DNA of 64,000 bases, taken from the NCBI GenBank assembly GCA_024403355.1, contig JAKSRW010000003.1, forward strand, positions 1 through 64,000, given 5' to 3'. Position 1 is the first letter of the stretch. Each line of letters starts with the position of its first letter. Below are positions 53,778-63,018 of this stretch, in pieces. Source of the DNA: Lachnospiraceae bacterium. GTDB lineage: Bacteria; Bacillota; Clostridia; Lachnospirales; Lachnospiraceae. The notes under the pieces were generated by a model that had not been told where the DNA came from, did no database searches, and saw only the letters and a list, made by a program, of their open reading frames with translations. The position numbers were made by a program, and so were the translations under genes.

Positions 53778-55340
53778 TTATCTGATAATAAGAGATTCAC
53801 CTGTCATCTCAACAGGCTTCTCAATGCCCATGATATCGATAAGTGTAGGGATAATATCAGCAAGCTTACCACCCTCACGAAGCTTAACGTCCTGATCATA
53901 ATTAACAAGGATGAAAGGAACGGGATTGGTTGTATGAGCTGTGAAAGGAGCACCTGTCTCATAATCGATAAGCTGCTCTGCATTACCGTGATCAGCACAG
54001 ATGAACATTGTAGCACCAACCTCCTTAACGAAGGTCTCAAGCTCACCGAGACACTCATCGATTACTTCGATAGCCTTTACAGCTGACTCCTGAACACCTG
54101 TATGACCTACCATATCAGGGTTAGCGAAGTTACAGATGATAACATCGTAGAATGCGTTGCCATCCTCGTCCTTCTTTGTAATAGCCTGGCTGAGCTTGTC
54201 ACATACTGTGTAAGCGCTCATTCTGGGCTTTTTGTCGTATGTGGGAACATACTTGGGTGAATCAACAAGGATTCTGTCCTCGCCCTCATTGGGAGCCTCT
54301 ACACCGCCGTTGAAGAAGAATGTAACGTGTGCATACTTCTCTGTCTCTGCGATACGAGCCTGCTTAAGACCAAGCTTAGCAAGGTACTCGCCAAATGTAT
54401 TTGTAAGCTGAACCTTATGGAATGCAACACTCTTGTTGGGGATTGTTACATCATACTCTGAGAAACATACATACATAACGGGAAGGAAGCCGTTCTTTCT
54501 CTCAAATCCGGGGAAATCCTCGATACAGAAAGCACGTGTGATCTCTCTTGCACGGTCAGGTCTGAAGTTAAAGAAGATAATTGAATCGTTTGCCTTGATT
54601 GTAGCAACGGGTGCACCGTTCTTCTCTACTACGAAGGGAACAACGAACTCATCTGTCTTACCATTGTCATATGAAGCCTGGATACCTGCTGTAGCTGAAG
54701 CAGCCTTCTCTCCCTCACCGTATACGAGTGCGGCATAAGCCTTCTCTACACGGTCCCAGTTATTGTCACGGTCCATTGCATAGTAACGGCCCATTACAGA
54801 TGCAACCTCACCTACGCCAAGCTCAGCCATCTTTGCTTCAAGCTGTGCTACATAATCCTTACCTGATGCAGGGGGAGTATCACGTCCGTCAAGGAAGCAG
54901 TGAACATATACCTTCTTGATGTCATTGCGCTTAGCAAGCTCAAGAAGACCGTAGATATGTGTAATGTGGCTGTGTACACCACCGTCTGATACAAGGCCGT
55001 ACATATGAAGTGCTGAATCATTCTTCTTGCAGTTCTCAACAGCCTCAAGTAAAGCGGGATTCTTGAAGAAATCACCGTCATCGATTTCCTTTGTAATTCT
55101 TGTAAGGTCCTGGTATACGATACGACCGGCACCCATATTTAAATGACCTACCTCTGAATTGCCCATCTGGCCGTCGGGAAGGCCGACGAACATACCTGAA
55201 GCATTACCCTTTACGAAGGGATATTCCTTCATAAATCTGTCCATAACGGGAGTCTTTGCAAGTGCTACTGCATTTCCCTCTGTCTTTTCATTAAGTCCGT
55301 ATCCGTCAAGTATAAGTAAAACTGTAGGCTTATTAGCCAT
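53778..55340 (-). CDS. gpmI: 2,3-bisphosphoglycerate-independent phosphoglycerate mutase
   Basis: 520 residues from the ATG at 55340 (MANKPTVLLILDGYGLNEKT), which has GGAGGA 6 nt upstream. Alkaline-phosphatase fold: metal Asp in LILDGYG, nucleophile S62 in QMGNSEVGHLN, and metal ligands in FADHGNAE-like ICADHGNAEQL and TAHTTNPVP. Mn-dependent interconversion of 3- and 2-phosphoglycerate in glycolysis. Codon use looks more biased than in its neighbours, as for a highly expressed gene. Monocistronic from a clear promoter. Confidence 0.97.
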   Translation of the reverse strand: MANKPTVLLILDGYGLNEKTEGNAVALAKTPVMDRFMKEYPFVKGNASGMFVGLPDGQMGNSEVGHLNMGAGRIVYQDLTRITKEIDDGDFFKNPALLEAVENCKKNDSALHMYGLVSDGGVHSHITHIYGLLELAKRNDIKKVYVHCFLDGRDTPPASGKDYVAQLEAKMAELGVGEVASVMGRYYAMDRDNNWDRVEKAYAALVYGEGEKAASATAGIQASYDNGKTDEFVVPFVVEKNGAPVATIKANDSIIFFNFRPDRAREITRAFCIEDFPGFERKNGFLPVMYVCFSEYDVTIPNKSVAFHKVQLTNTFGEYLAKLGLKQARIAETEKYAHVTFFFNGGVEAPNEGEDRILVDSPKYVPTYDKKPRMSAYTVCDKLSQAITKKDEDGNAFYDVIICNFANPDMVGHTGVQESAVKAIEVIDECLGELETFVKEVGATMFICADHGNAEQLIDYETGAPFTAHTTNPVPFILVNYDQDVKLREGGKLADIIPTLIDIMGIEKPVEMTGESLIIR

Positions 55341-55407
55341 ATTGTCCTCCATTCCGCATTCCGCTCCCGGGAATGCACAAATAATACGAAATTTTACACC
55401 GTGAAAT

Positions 55408-55436
55408 ATTATAGGCTTTGCCTAAATTAAAGTCAA
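55408..55436 (-). promoter_or_regulatory. promoter of gpmI
   Basis: Minus-strand TTGACT (55431-55436), 17-nt spacer, TATAAT (55408-55413). A leader hairpin GCATTCC-CGGGAGC-GGAATGC (55356-55376) lies just before the ribosome binding site. Confidence 0.8.
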
Positions 55437-55446
55437 GAATAATTCT

Positions 55447-56625
55447 TTACTTCTTAACCGAAAATCTGTATTCCGAAAGATTTTTAATCACTTTTTTAAT
55501 TCTGTTGCCCGCCTCTTTTAGCGATGCGGAATTATTTCCGCCGTTTATTTCGGCAGACACCGGGAAAATAACATTGTTATTGCCCTTTATTGTTGTTACT
55601 CTGCAGGGAATATAGCCTGCCTTTTTAGTTGAAATCACTGATATAGCCTTCGGTCCGCCGGGATATTGGTAGTAGGTTGTTTTTTCTAAATCGATGGCTA
55701 ATATGATTGTATCATTGTTGATGTCACGGGCCATGCTTGATACAAAATTACCCATGGAATACATACAAAGAACCTCTCTTTTATCGTCTGTTGTAATGTA
55801 TTCGGCTCTTTGCAGGCAGTGAGGATGAGAACCTATTATAAGGTCTGCCCCGGCATTTGCTACTGCCTTTGCATCGTTTTTCTGATACCAGGCAAGCTCC
55901 TCCGTATTTTCGCTTCCCCAGTGGCAATATACAACCACATACTCCGCTCCCGCTTTTTTAGCGGCTTTTATATCTGCTTTTACTGTTTTTTCATCATAGC
56001 AGTTTACCATAGTGGTAAGCTCATTTTTAGTCATTTTCCCACGCTGATTAACCAGATGCGTATAAGAAAGTACAGCGACATTTATTCCGTTTACATCAGT
56101 CAGAATATACTTTACCTGCTTATCACGGTAGTTGGTTCCGACATTTAAAATATTATATTCATCGAGATGCTTTTTTGTCTCTTCGATACCTACAGGCCCC
56201 CAGTCACAGCAGTGATTATTTGCGGTAACTACGGCATTGTAGCCGGCCTTTTGAATAGCATCGAGATATTGAATCGGTCCGTTACACTGGGGCTGGCCGT
56301 TAATGGTCTTCTGTGATTTTGTAATCGGATTTGATTCGGAAATCAGCGTTTCCAGATTGCCACAGACAAAATCAGCCTTTTTAAAAAGCTTCGCAACATA
56401 CTTGTATGAGGGATAAAAATCATAGCCGCCCTTTATTTCTGCTGAATACTGCTGACCTGCCAGGCACATACTGTCGCCTGTGAACATTAATACAGCTTTG
56501 GTTTTATCCTCTGCATGTGCCTTTTGCGGAATTACAAAAGAAAAAAGAATAAACAAAATCAATGCCGATAATATGACAATACGGCTTAATGCTTTATTAA
56601 ATTTAATTGATTTGTATTCCGGCAT
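55447..56625 (-). CDS. CapA family (poly-gamma-glutamate biosynthesis-type) extracellular metallophosphatase
   Basis: 392 residues. N-terminal signal/anchor at about 12-35, cleavable after KAHA. CapA fold: MFTGDSMCLAGQQY (metal Asp), FVCGNLETLIS, AVVTANNHCCDWG, VVYCHWGSENTEE, LIIGSHPHCLQ. The family resembles metallophosphoesterases and acts outside the cell; some members are needed to make or tether polyglutamate capsule, but no capBC genes are here. Follows the GH43 gene by 19 nt and ends 11 nt before the gpmI -35 region. Confidence 0.85.
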   Translation of the reverse strand: MPEYKSIKFNKALSRIVILSALILFILFSFVIPQKAHAEDKTKAVLMFTGDSMCLAGQQYSAEIKGGYDFYPSYKYVAKLFKKADFVCGNLETLISESNPITKSQKTINGQPQCNGPIQYLDAIQKAGYNAVVTANNHCCDWGPVGIEETKKHLDEYNILNVGTNYRDKQVKYILTDVNGINVAVLSYTHLVNQRGKMTKNELTTMVNCYDEKTVKADIKAAKKAGAEYVVVYCHWGSENTEELAWYQKNDAKAVANAGADLIIGSHPHCLQRAEYITTDDKREVLCMYSMGNFVSSMARDINNDTIILAIDLEKTTYYQYPGGPKAISVISTKKAGYIPCRVTTIKGNNNVIFPVSAEINGGNNSASLKEAGNRIKKVIKNLSEYRFSVKK

Positions 56626-56644
56626 CTAATTATTCTCCTTTAAA

Positions 56645-58054
56645 TTATGATAAGGTAAAACTCATAAAATCAATATATCCTTCACCCTCGAAGGTAAAAT
56701 ATAGGGGATGCTTTCCTGCGGATATATTAAGCGCTGATGAAAAATCAGTCCAGCTTTCTTTTGCATTAATATCAATTTCAGCAACTACAGAAGCATTTCT
56801 TTCATCTCTGACAATAAACTTACCAGTACCGGTACCTCTTACCTTTACTGATATTCTCTTTGCTGTTTCAAAGATAAAGTATCTATAACCTGCGGTTGCA
56901 CCGTCGCACATATTACTAATATACTGATTCGGATTATCCTCTCTGTCGGGACCCTCCTGAGTGAAGGCGGGATGATTTTCGTTCTGCTGTTCCAAAAGGC
57001 TCTCGCACGTTCCGTTTTTGCTGTATAAATGGCAGGCAATTCGTGCCTCATAGCTGTCATTATCGGATAAGGGACCGCCGTTCAGACCGCAGGAAGTTAT
57101 TTCAGCCTGATGAAAACGCTCTCCGTCAAAGAATATTTCTTCTGCACAGGCCTGTCTGGAGAAGAAATGTCTGTTTGTCTGACGATGATAAAAGACATAC
57201 CATTTACCGTTTACAAAGGCTACGCTTCCATGGGTATTTCCGCGGTAGTTCAAAGCTTCTGTGTTGTCGTTAGCACCTATATCGGCATTACTTACGAGCA
57301 CTCCGCCAAAACGGTATTCTCCGAGCGGTGAATCCGCCACAGCCCAGCAAAGCTCATGCATCCAGGTAGAACTGTAGATAAAATAGTATTTCCCGTTAAT
57401 TTTTCTGACAGAGCTGGCTTCAAAAAATGGATGCTCGGCATACTCTGTTCCGGGTGCCGCGGTAATAATCGGCAGGTTTTCCACAGGAGCGCTCTTTAAG
57501 GTGAGCATATCGCGTTCAAGCTCCATTTTCTGGCTGTTTTTATCTTTGTTGGGCATATCAGCATATCTGGGGCTGTTACCTGAAAACAGATAAATTCTTT
57601 CGTCATCATCTATAAATATACCGGGATCGAACTGACGGGTATCATTATCTGTTCCGAGTGCTCTTCCGTCGGGCCATCTTACAAAGCCGAGGAATTCAAA
57701 AGGTCCCGCAGGCTTATCAGCCACCGCAACACCGATTTCTTTCAGAACATCAAGGCAGTAATAGAGATAATATTTTCCGTCAAGTCCTTTACAGACATCA
57801 GGTGCCCATAATGCATGTGCACCGTCTGTATTTCTGGGGTCCTGGGTCTTTTTAAATATTACTCCTTCATAACGCCAGTCTGACAAGTCCTCCTCAGGCG
57901 CAGACCAGCATACATAATCATTCTGACAATATACATCACCGTTAAATCGGTCGTGACTGCCGTAAATATATAATCTTTTGTCGAATACTCTCGGCTCACC
58001 GTCCGGTATATATTCGTAGCTTGGTAAATATGGATTAAAAACCTGCTTCTTCAT
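56645..58054 (-). CDS. glycoside hydrolase family 43 (arabinofuranosidase/xylosidase type), intracellular
   Basis: 469 residues, no signal peptide. Five-bladed propeller expected over residues 10-320; catalytic base Asp in EYIPDGEPRVFDKRLYIY, modulator Asp in ALWAPDVCKG, acid Glu in HPFFEASSVRKINGKYYF. The last 130 residues are beta-rich (ISVKVRGTGTGKF, SAGKHPLYFTFEGEG), like a family 6 carbohydrate-binding module. Probably cuts arabinose or xylose from short oligosaccharides taken up by the cell. Adjacent to cellobiose phosphorylase, suggesting plant cell-wall sugar use. Its start follows the tandem RBS-hairpin repeat. Confidence 0.88.
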   Translation of the reverse strand: MKKQVFNPYLPSYEYIPDGEPRVFDKRLYIYGSHDRFNGDVYCQNDYVCWSAPEEDLSDWRYEGVIFKKTQDPRNTDGAHALWAPDVCKGLDGKYYLYYCLDVLKEIGVAVADKPAGPFEFLGFVRWPDGRALGTDNDTRQFDPGIFIDDDERIYLFSGNSPRYADMPNKDKNSQKMELERDMLTLKSAPVENLPIITAAPGTEYAEHPFFEASSVRKINGKYYFIYSSTWMHELCWAVADSPLGEYRFGGVLVSNADIGANDNTEALNYRGNTHGSVAFVNGKWYVFYHRQTNRHFFSRQACAEEIFFDGERFHQAEITSCGLNGGPLSDNDSYEARIACHLYSKNGTCESLLEQQNENHPAFTQEGPDREDNPNQYISNMCDGATAGYRYFIFETAKRISVKVRGTGTGKFIVRDERNASVVAEIDINAKESWTDFSSALNISAGKHPLYFTFEGEGYIDFMSFTLS

Positions 58055-58057
58055 TTT

Positions 58058-58087
58058 CCTCCTAATGCAACGAATGTAATGAGTTGC
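58058..58087 (-). repeat. RBS-hairpin repeat, copy 3 (GH43 leader)
   Basis: Minus strand: GCAAC, loop TCATTACATTC, GTTGC, then ATTAGGAGGAAA and the GH43 ATG. Part of a 48-nt direct repeat with copy 4. Confidence 0.85.
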
Positions 58088-58094
58088 TCATGGA

Positions 58095-58150
58095 GTAGAT
58101 TGGTGCGATTTTTTGCACCAATCTTTCAGTTTGAAAATTTATTTTCAAAC
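58095..58150 (-). other. two perfect hairpins between the tandem repeat copies
   Basis: On the minus strand GTTTGAAAAT-AA-ATTTTCAAAC (58129-58150) and AGATTGGTGC-AAAAAATC-GCACCAATCT (58097-58124) lie between the two repeat copies. Neither is followed by a T-run, so they are not ordinary terminators. A 28-codon frame from a TTG behind AGGAG runs through both and stops at the GH43 ribosome binding site. Confidence 0.55.
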
Positions 58151-58153
58151 TTT

Positions 58154-58182
58154 CTCCTAATGCAACGAATGTAATGAGTTGC
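58154..58182 (-). repeat. RBS-hairpin repeat, copy 4
   Basis: Same stem and loop as copy 3, followed by ATTAGGAGAAAG and a TTG rather than by an annotated gene. Lies about 95 nt upstream of copy 3; the similarity extends upstream through CACCAATC. Confidence 0.8.
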
Positions 58183-58200
58183 TCACTGAGTCGATTGGTG

Positions 58201-58238
58201 AAAAAATCTGCATTAAAGTTTCCAATAATGCAGATTTT
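58201..58238 (-). terminator. terminator of cellobiose phosphorylase gene
   Basis: Perfect 13-bp minus-strand stem AAAATCTGCATTA / TAATGCAGATTTT with a 10-nt loop, running into TTTTTT and C. Confidence 0.88.
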
Positions 58239-58257
58239 AAATAATTCAGAATATTAA

Positions 58258-60654
58258 TTAACCAAAAACAACCTTGATATCATTGCAGTCAGCAAGCATA
58301 GCAACGGGAATCTTTGCTCCTTCAAGCTCTGTGCCGTTTACTACTACCTTCTTTACGCCTGATTGAACATGTGCTGCATTATCGATAGTGACATTCAGCT
58401 TCCTGCCGCGGAAATTCTTCTTAATTGAGAAGCCGTCCCACTCAGCGGGAATTGAAGGATTGATAATGAGATTATCCTCGTCAGGTCTGAAACCGCAGAT
58501 ACCCTCTACACAGCCTACCATAACAGTTGAAGCTGTACCTGTAAGCCAGTGCACATGTGCACGTCCCTCATAGGGTGAAGCAGATGATTCAACAAACTGT
58601 CCGTGAACATAAGGCTCGATGCATCTGATTTCAGCCTTGTCATTCATTGTTGCGGGTGAGCTCTCAAGGAAGTACTGGAATGCACGGTTACCATGGCCCT
58701 TAAGTGCCTCAGCAAGGATAATCCAACCCTGTGACTGTGAGAAAATACCACCGTTTTCCTTCGTGTCTGGATTGAAGATGTGAGCAAGTGCTCCATCAAA
58801 ATAGTGATCTCTGTAAGGGGGCTCCATTAACTTAAGACCATACTTGGTATTAAGAATCTTATTAACGCTTTCAAGTGCGATATCGCCCTGTTCTGCAGAA
58901 GCAAACTCAGAAATAACTGACCAGCTCTGAGGATTAAGCCACATATTAGCCTCGGGATCCTTCTTTGCACCAACGATTACACCGTTGTCACGGATACCGC
59001 GGATGAAGCGGTCCTCATCCCAGCACTTTGCAAGTGCAGCACCGAGCTTCTCACGAATTTCAATAATGTAAGGAATATATTCAGTATCATTACGCTTCTC
59101 AGCAAGGTCCTTCATCATGTTCATAGCATAGTAAAGCTGGAATGCTACGAAGGTTGACTCACCCTTTGCACCAAGTCTTAAGCAGTCATTCCAGTCTGCA
59201 TGAAGTCCTGCTGGCATATTATGATCACCGAGACGGTTCATTGAGAAGTCGATAGCTCTCTTAAGGTGCTCATAAACAGTATCCTCACCGCCGTTAGCAT
59301 ATACGATAACCTCGTCATAAAAGGCCTTGTTACCGCTCTCACCTACATACTTCTTGATAGTAGGGAACAGCCATAAAGCATCGTCTGCACGGTATGAAGG
59401 ATGACCTGTAGCCTGAACATATGAAGCATCATCAGGTGTATCCTCATGACCTGCATTATGATTGAACTTTACAAGAGGAAGTCCGCCACCGTTATCAACC
59501 TGTGCTGAAAGCATGAAGCGAATTTTATCAGCAGCCATCTCAGGATCAAGGTGAATGATACCCTGAATATCCTGTACGGTATCACGGTAGCCGTAGCCGT
59601 TACGAAGTCCGCAGTAAATAAGTGATGCGGCTCTGGACCAGGTAAATGTAATGAAGCACTGGTAAGCGTTCCAAACATTTATCATATTGTTAAATTCGGG
59701 TGAAGGTGTATTGATTTCGAAGTTGCCGAGCTTACCGTGCCAGTATTCCTTTAATTCTGCAACTTCCTTTGCACAAAGACCTTCTTCGTCATATTTTGCA
59801 AGAATTTTATCTGCCTGCATGGGATCCTTCTGGCCGAGTACATAGATGAATTCCTTTGTCTCACCTGGCTGAAGCTCGATATCAGACTGAAGTGCACCGC
59901 AGGCATTTGTATTGAAGTTCATAACACCGTCGCATTTACCGCTTTCAACTGCGATAGGGTTAGAATATGTTCTGTAAGCACCGATGAAATTATCAAGATT
60001 ACCGTTAGCATAATCAACCTTCTGCTTAGCAAGTCCGAAGAATCTCTCGCGATGGTTTGAACCGCTTGCGTCCTTACCTGAGTTCTCATTGATATGCTGA
60101 ACTACCTTATTGCCCTCAAGTGAGGTTCTTGTGATGAAAAGTGTATACTGGAGATTAACCTGATCCTGCTCGTAGTTATTCTCGTTTGTAAACTCTACAA
60201 AGCCGTATACGGAAAGCTTCTTTGCAGCATTTGATTTATTTGTTACCTTAGCATTCCATACCTCGTATGTAGCGCCCATGGGAACATAATAGGTTGTCTC
60301 GGTATGAACATCCGCATAATCAGATGTCATAACTGAGTAGCCGGTACCATGACGGCACTCACTCTTATAGCTGTCAAGAGGCTTACCTACAGGCTGCCAT
60401 GTAGCTGACCAGTAATCAGCTGTTTCGTTATCTCTGATATAGATATAACGTCCGGGAAGCGCCATATTGGAATTAAAACGATATCTTGTAATTCTTCCGT
60501 TAGCACCACTCTTTACGAAGCTGTAGCCACCTGCATTGTTTGTGATAATAGCACCATACTCCGGTGAACCAAGGTAGTTACTCCAGGGAGCCGGAGTATC
60601 AGGCTTGGTAATCACATACTCTTTGTTTTCGATGTCGAAATAGCCGTAATTCAT
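58258..60654 (-). CDS. cbpA: cellobiose phosphorylase (GH94)
   Basis: 798 residues from the ATG at 60654 (MNYGYFDIENKEYVITKPDT), with GGAGGG 8 nt before it; the frame opens 11 codons earlier without a ribosome binding site. GH94 features: N-terminal beta-sandwich, (alpha/alpha)6 barrel, catalytic D490 in HADWNDCL (same number as in the Cellvibrio gilvus enzyme), and PQSWSVISEFASAEQG, EPYVHGQFV. It splits cellobiose with phosphate to glucose-1-phosphate and glucose, saving ATP. Intracellular. Own promoter and terminator, next to GH43. Confidence 0.94.
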   Translation of the reverse strand: MNYGYFDIENKEYVITKPDTPAPWSNYLGSPEYGAIITNNAGGYSFVKSGANGRITRYRFNSNMALPGRYIYIRDNETADYWSATWQPVGKPLDSYKSECRHGTGYSVMTSDYADVHTETTYYVPMGATYEVWNAKVTNKSNAAKKLSVYGFVEFTNENNYEQDQVNLQYTLFITRTSLEGNKVVQHINENSGKDASGSNHRERFFGLAKQKVDYANGNLDNFIGAYRTYSNPIAVESGKCDGVMNFNTNACGALQSDIELQPGETKEFIYVLGQKDPMQADKILAKYDEEGLCAKEVAELKEYWHGKLGNFEINTPSPEFNNMINVWNAYQCFITFTWSRAASLIYCGLRNGYGYRDTVQDIQGIIHLDPEMAADKIRFMLSAQVDNGGGLPLVKFNHNAGHEDTPDDASYVQATGHPSYRADDALWLFPTIKKYVGESGNKAFYDEVIVYANGGEDTVYEHLKRAIDFSMNRLGDHNMPAGLHADWNDCLRLGAKGESTFVAFQLYYAMNMMKDLAEKRNDTEYIPYIIEIREKLGAALAKCWDEDRFIRGIRDNGVIVGAKKDPEANMWLNPQSWSVISEFASAEQGDIALESVNKILNTKYGLKLMEPPYRDHYFDGALAHIFNPDTKENGGIFSQSQGWIILAEALKGHGNRAFQYFLESSPATMNDKAEIRCIEPYVHGQFVESSASPYEGRAHVHWLTGTASTVMVGCVEGICGFRPDEDNLIINPSIPAEWDGFSIKKNFRGRKLNVTIDNAAHVQSGVKKVVVNGTELEGAKIPVAMLADCNDIKVVFG

Positions 60655-60702
60655 TTGTAAATCCCTCCATTTATAATATACAGACAATTAACATTTTTAT
60701 CT

Positions 60703-60731
60703 AAAATAACATCTATAAAGCAAAAGTTCAA
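60703..60731 (-). promoter_or_regulatory. promoter of cellobiose phosphorylase gene
   Basis: Minus-strand TTGAAC (60726-60731), 17-nt spacer, TGT-TATTTT (60703-60708). Starts about 40 nt before the ribosome binding site. Confidence 0.55.
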
Positions 60732-60824
60732 TATATTAAACTTTACGATTTCTGTATTATTTTGTCACTATCTAAAAAATCAATAGCAATATTTGATAAA
60801 AATATATTTATTTAACTTTTTTCA

Positions 60825-60900
60825 GCAAAATTTCAGAGCTTTGCTCTGAAATTTTTGCCAATTTTGCTTTCGAATCATTGCATGATTCGGAAGCAAAATT
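60825..60900 (-). terminator. tandem long hairpins after the ABC transporter operon
   Basis: First hairpin on the minus strand: AATTTTGCTTCCGAATCA / TGATTCGAAAGCAAAATT (60860-60900 region, 18 pairs, one mismatch, 5-nt loop), overlapping the last permease stop codon. Second: AAAATTTCAGAGC-AAA-GCTCTGAAATTTT (60827-60855), extendable with GC pairs. T-runs are short, so termination is plausible but the pair may instead protect the mRNA 3' end. Confidence 0.65.
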
Positions 60901-61900
60901 AACGTTCCTCCCTGAAGTAAGGCAGTCCCAGATGAGCCGGCGGCTGTGTTTCTCTCTTCTTTCGAAGTGAAACCACGATAAGAACAGCGAGTGTAAATAA
61001 GTAAGGAAGCATCTTAAAAATCTCACTTGAAGAACGATCAAGTCCGGGAATGTAGAGGTATGACCAATAACAGATACCGAAAAGGATAGCTCCCCAGATA
61101 GCATTTAAAGGCTTCCAGGTTGTGAAGATAACCAGTGCTACAGCAAGCCAGCCGAGTGCTTCAATAGTACCGTCATTTGCCCAGGTTCCCTTAATATAAT
61201 CCATTGTGTAATAAAGACCGCCCATACCTGAAATACCTGCACCGATACAGATACCGAAATATTTATATTTTGTAACATTAATTCCTGCCGCATCAGCTGT
61301 GGCGGGGTCCTCACCTACCGCTCTTAACGAAAGACCCACTCTGGTCTTATTAAGAACAAAATATAATATTACAGCAAGTGCGATAGCCACATAAGCCAGC
61401 CAGCCGTATCCGAATATCGCATACAGCGGGTCCTTTGTATCATTTCCGGCGATGGCGGAAATATAGGCTCTGAAGCCGTTCGAAGCTGTAGCTACAGAAA
61501 TCTGGCCTACACCACCTGACATTGAATTCAGCATACCGCCAAAGAAGTTAGCAAAGCCTGAACCGAAAATTGTAAGTGCAAGACCGGTTACATTCTGATT
61601 TGCACGAAGTGAAATTGTAAGGAATGCATAGATAAGTCCGCCGAGTGCCGAACCGATAAATGCAAATACAATTGCAAGAATGATTGAAATTGCAGTATTG
61701 GCATCCGGATTATTATTCTCGTAAAAGAAGGATGCCATAAGGCCGCTGATTCCGCCCAGATACATAATTCCGGGAACACCGAGATTCAGATGACCTGTCT
61801 TCTCTGTGATGATTTCACCCAGAGCGCCGAACAGAATAATTACTCCGTATACCACGCCACTGTGGAAAAGTGTGAGGATTTGCACCATTGCTTCACTCAT
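60899..61900 (-). CDS. nupQ: ABC transporter permease, nucleoside type (NupQ/YufQ-like)
   Basis: 333 residues with about 9-10 hydrophobic segments. Contains ITEKTGHLNLGVPGIMYLGG, NQNVTGLALTIFGSGFANFF and GEDPATADAAGINVTKYKYF, the cytoplasmic coupling segment of BPD_transp_2 permeases. Together with the next permease and the double ATPase it forms a BmpA-type importer, usually for guanosine or other nucleosides; the binding lipoprotein gene would lie outside the window. Its ATG overlaps the upstream permease stop by 4 nt. Confidence 0.85.
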   Translation of the reverse strand: MSEAMVQILTLFHSGVVYGVIILFGALGEIITEKTGHLNLGVPGIMYLGGISGLMASFFYENNNPDANTAISIILAIVFAFIGSALGGLIYAFLTISLRANQNVTGLALTIFGSGFANFFGGMLNSMSGGVGQISVATASNGFRAYISAIAGNDTKDPLYAIFGYGWLAYVAIALAVILYFVLNKTRVGLSLRAVGEDPATADAAGINVTKYKYFGICIGAGISGMGGLYYTMDYIKGTWANDGTIEALGWLAVALVIFTTWKPLNAIWGAILFGICYWSYLYIPGLDRSSSEIFKMLPYLFTLAVLIVVSLRKKRETQPPAHLGLPYFREER

Positions 61901-63018
61901 GCTGCCACCTCCTTACTCTTCTTTGAAGACTTTTTGAACTTAACATTATAATTAATGAAAAACTCACAGCCTAAAAGGAAGAAAAGAATTATACTTGTTA
62001 TAATCTGTGACACATGCTCATTAATATGATAATCGGAAGCAATCTGTGAAGCTCCCTTGTCAAGGAAAATAAGCAGTGCCGAAATAAAAATCATGGTAAA
62101 GGTGTTAAACTTCGCAAGCCATGCTACGATAATGGCTGTAAAGCCTCGTCCGCCGGCTGTACTTGTGGAAATGGTATGACTTGCACCCGATACCGCTACA
62201 AAGCCCGCAAGACCGCATACAGCGCCTGAAATGAGCATTGTACGGATATAAACCTTATTTACACGGATACCTGCGTAACGGGCTGTATTAACCGAATCAC
62301 CTACTACCGAAATCTCATAGCCCTGCTTTGAATACTTCAGATATACAAACATTGCAACTACGGCTATCATTACGATTACTACATTCCAGCCGTAATCATC
62401 TCCGGGTGATGATGAGAACATACTGGGAAGCCAGCCTCTCATAGAGTCATTATTTACGATACCTACACTGTTTGAACCGAAGGGATTCTCCCACTTTGCA
62501 ACCATAAATGATGTGAACTGAATTGCAATATAGTTCATCATAAGGGTAAAAAGTGTCTCGTTTGTATTCCAGTTTGCCTTAAAGAAGCCGGGTAAAAAGC
62601 CCCAGATGGCTCCGCAAAGCATACTGGTTATAATCATAACAAGGAAAAGTACAAAGGTAGGAAGATTATCAAAATACTTCATACAGAATACCGTGGATAT
62701 ACCACCGATAAGAATCTGTCCCTCAGCTCCTACATTCCAGAATTTCATGGCAAACGCAGGCGCCAGACCTACCGCAATACAAAGAAGAGTCATTATATCA
62801 CGAACCGTAACCCATGATCTCATTCGAGTTCCGAAGGCACCTAAAAACATAGTTCCGTAAACCTTAAAAGGATTAACATGAACGATCATAATGATTACAA
62901 TACCTGCAACAAGAAGTGCGGCAGCAAGCGCGATAGCTCTAATCATCAATGCTTTTTTGAAGGATATATCATCACGCTTAGATATACGAAAAAGAGGCTC
63001 TGATTTTGATTTACTCAT
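61897..63018 (-). CDS. nupP: ABC transporter permease, nucleoside type (NupP/YufP-like)
   Basis: About 373 residues from the ATG at 63018 (MSKSKSEPLFRISKRDD), 11 nt after GGGAGGG. Eight to ten transmembrane segments. Family segments: NVGAEGQILIGGISTVFCM, MMNYIAIQFTSFMV, VGDSVNTARYAGIRVNKVYI (coupling helix), TAGGRGFTAIIVAWLAKFNT. First permease of the nucleoside-type importer. Overlaps the ATPase stop by 8 nt. Confidence 0.87.
   Translation of the reverse strand: MSKSKSEPLFRISKRDDISFKKALMIRAIALAAALLVAGIVIIMIVHVNPFKVYGTMFLGAFGTRMRSWVTVRDIMTLLCIAVGLAPAFAMKFWNVGAEGQILIGGISTVFCMKYFDNLPTFVLFLVMIITSMLCGAIWGFLPGFFKANWNTNETLFTLMMNYIAIQFTSFMVAKWENPFGSNSVGIVNNDSMRGWLPSMFSSSPGDDYGWNVVIVMIAVVAMFVYLKYSKQGYEISVVGDSVNTARYAGIRVNKVYIRTMLISGAVCGLAGFVAVSGASHTISTSTAGGRGFTAIIVAWLAKFNTFTMIFISALLIFLDKGASQIASDYHINEHVSQIITSIILFFLLGCEFFINYNVKFKKSSKKSKEVAA

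Noticed and set aside
58083..58093. A nine-codon peptide MSNSLHSLH encoded in the repeat
   Set aside because: It reads from ATG or GTG in two copies only, lacks its own ribosome binding site, and the phoH and dxs copies have non-synonymous changes; RNA structure explains conservation better.
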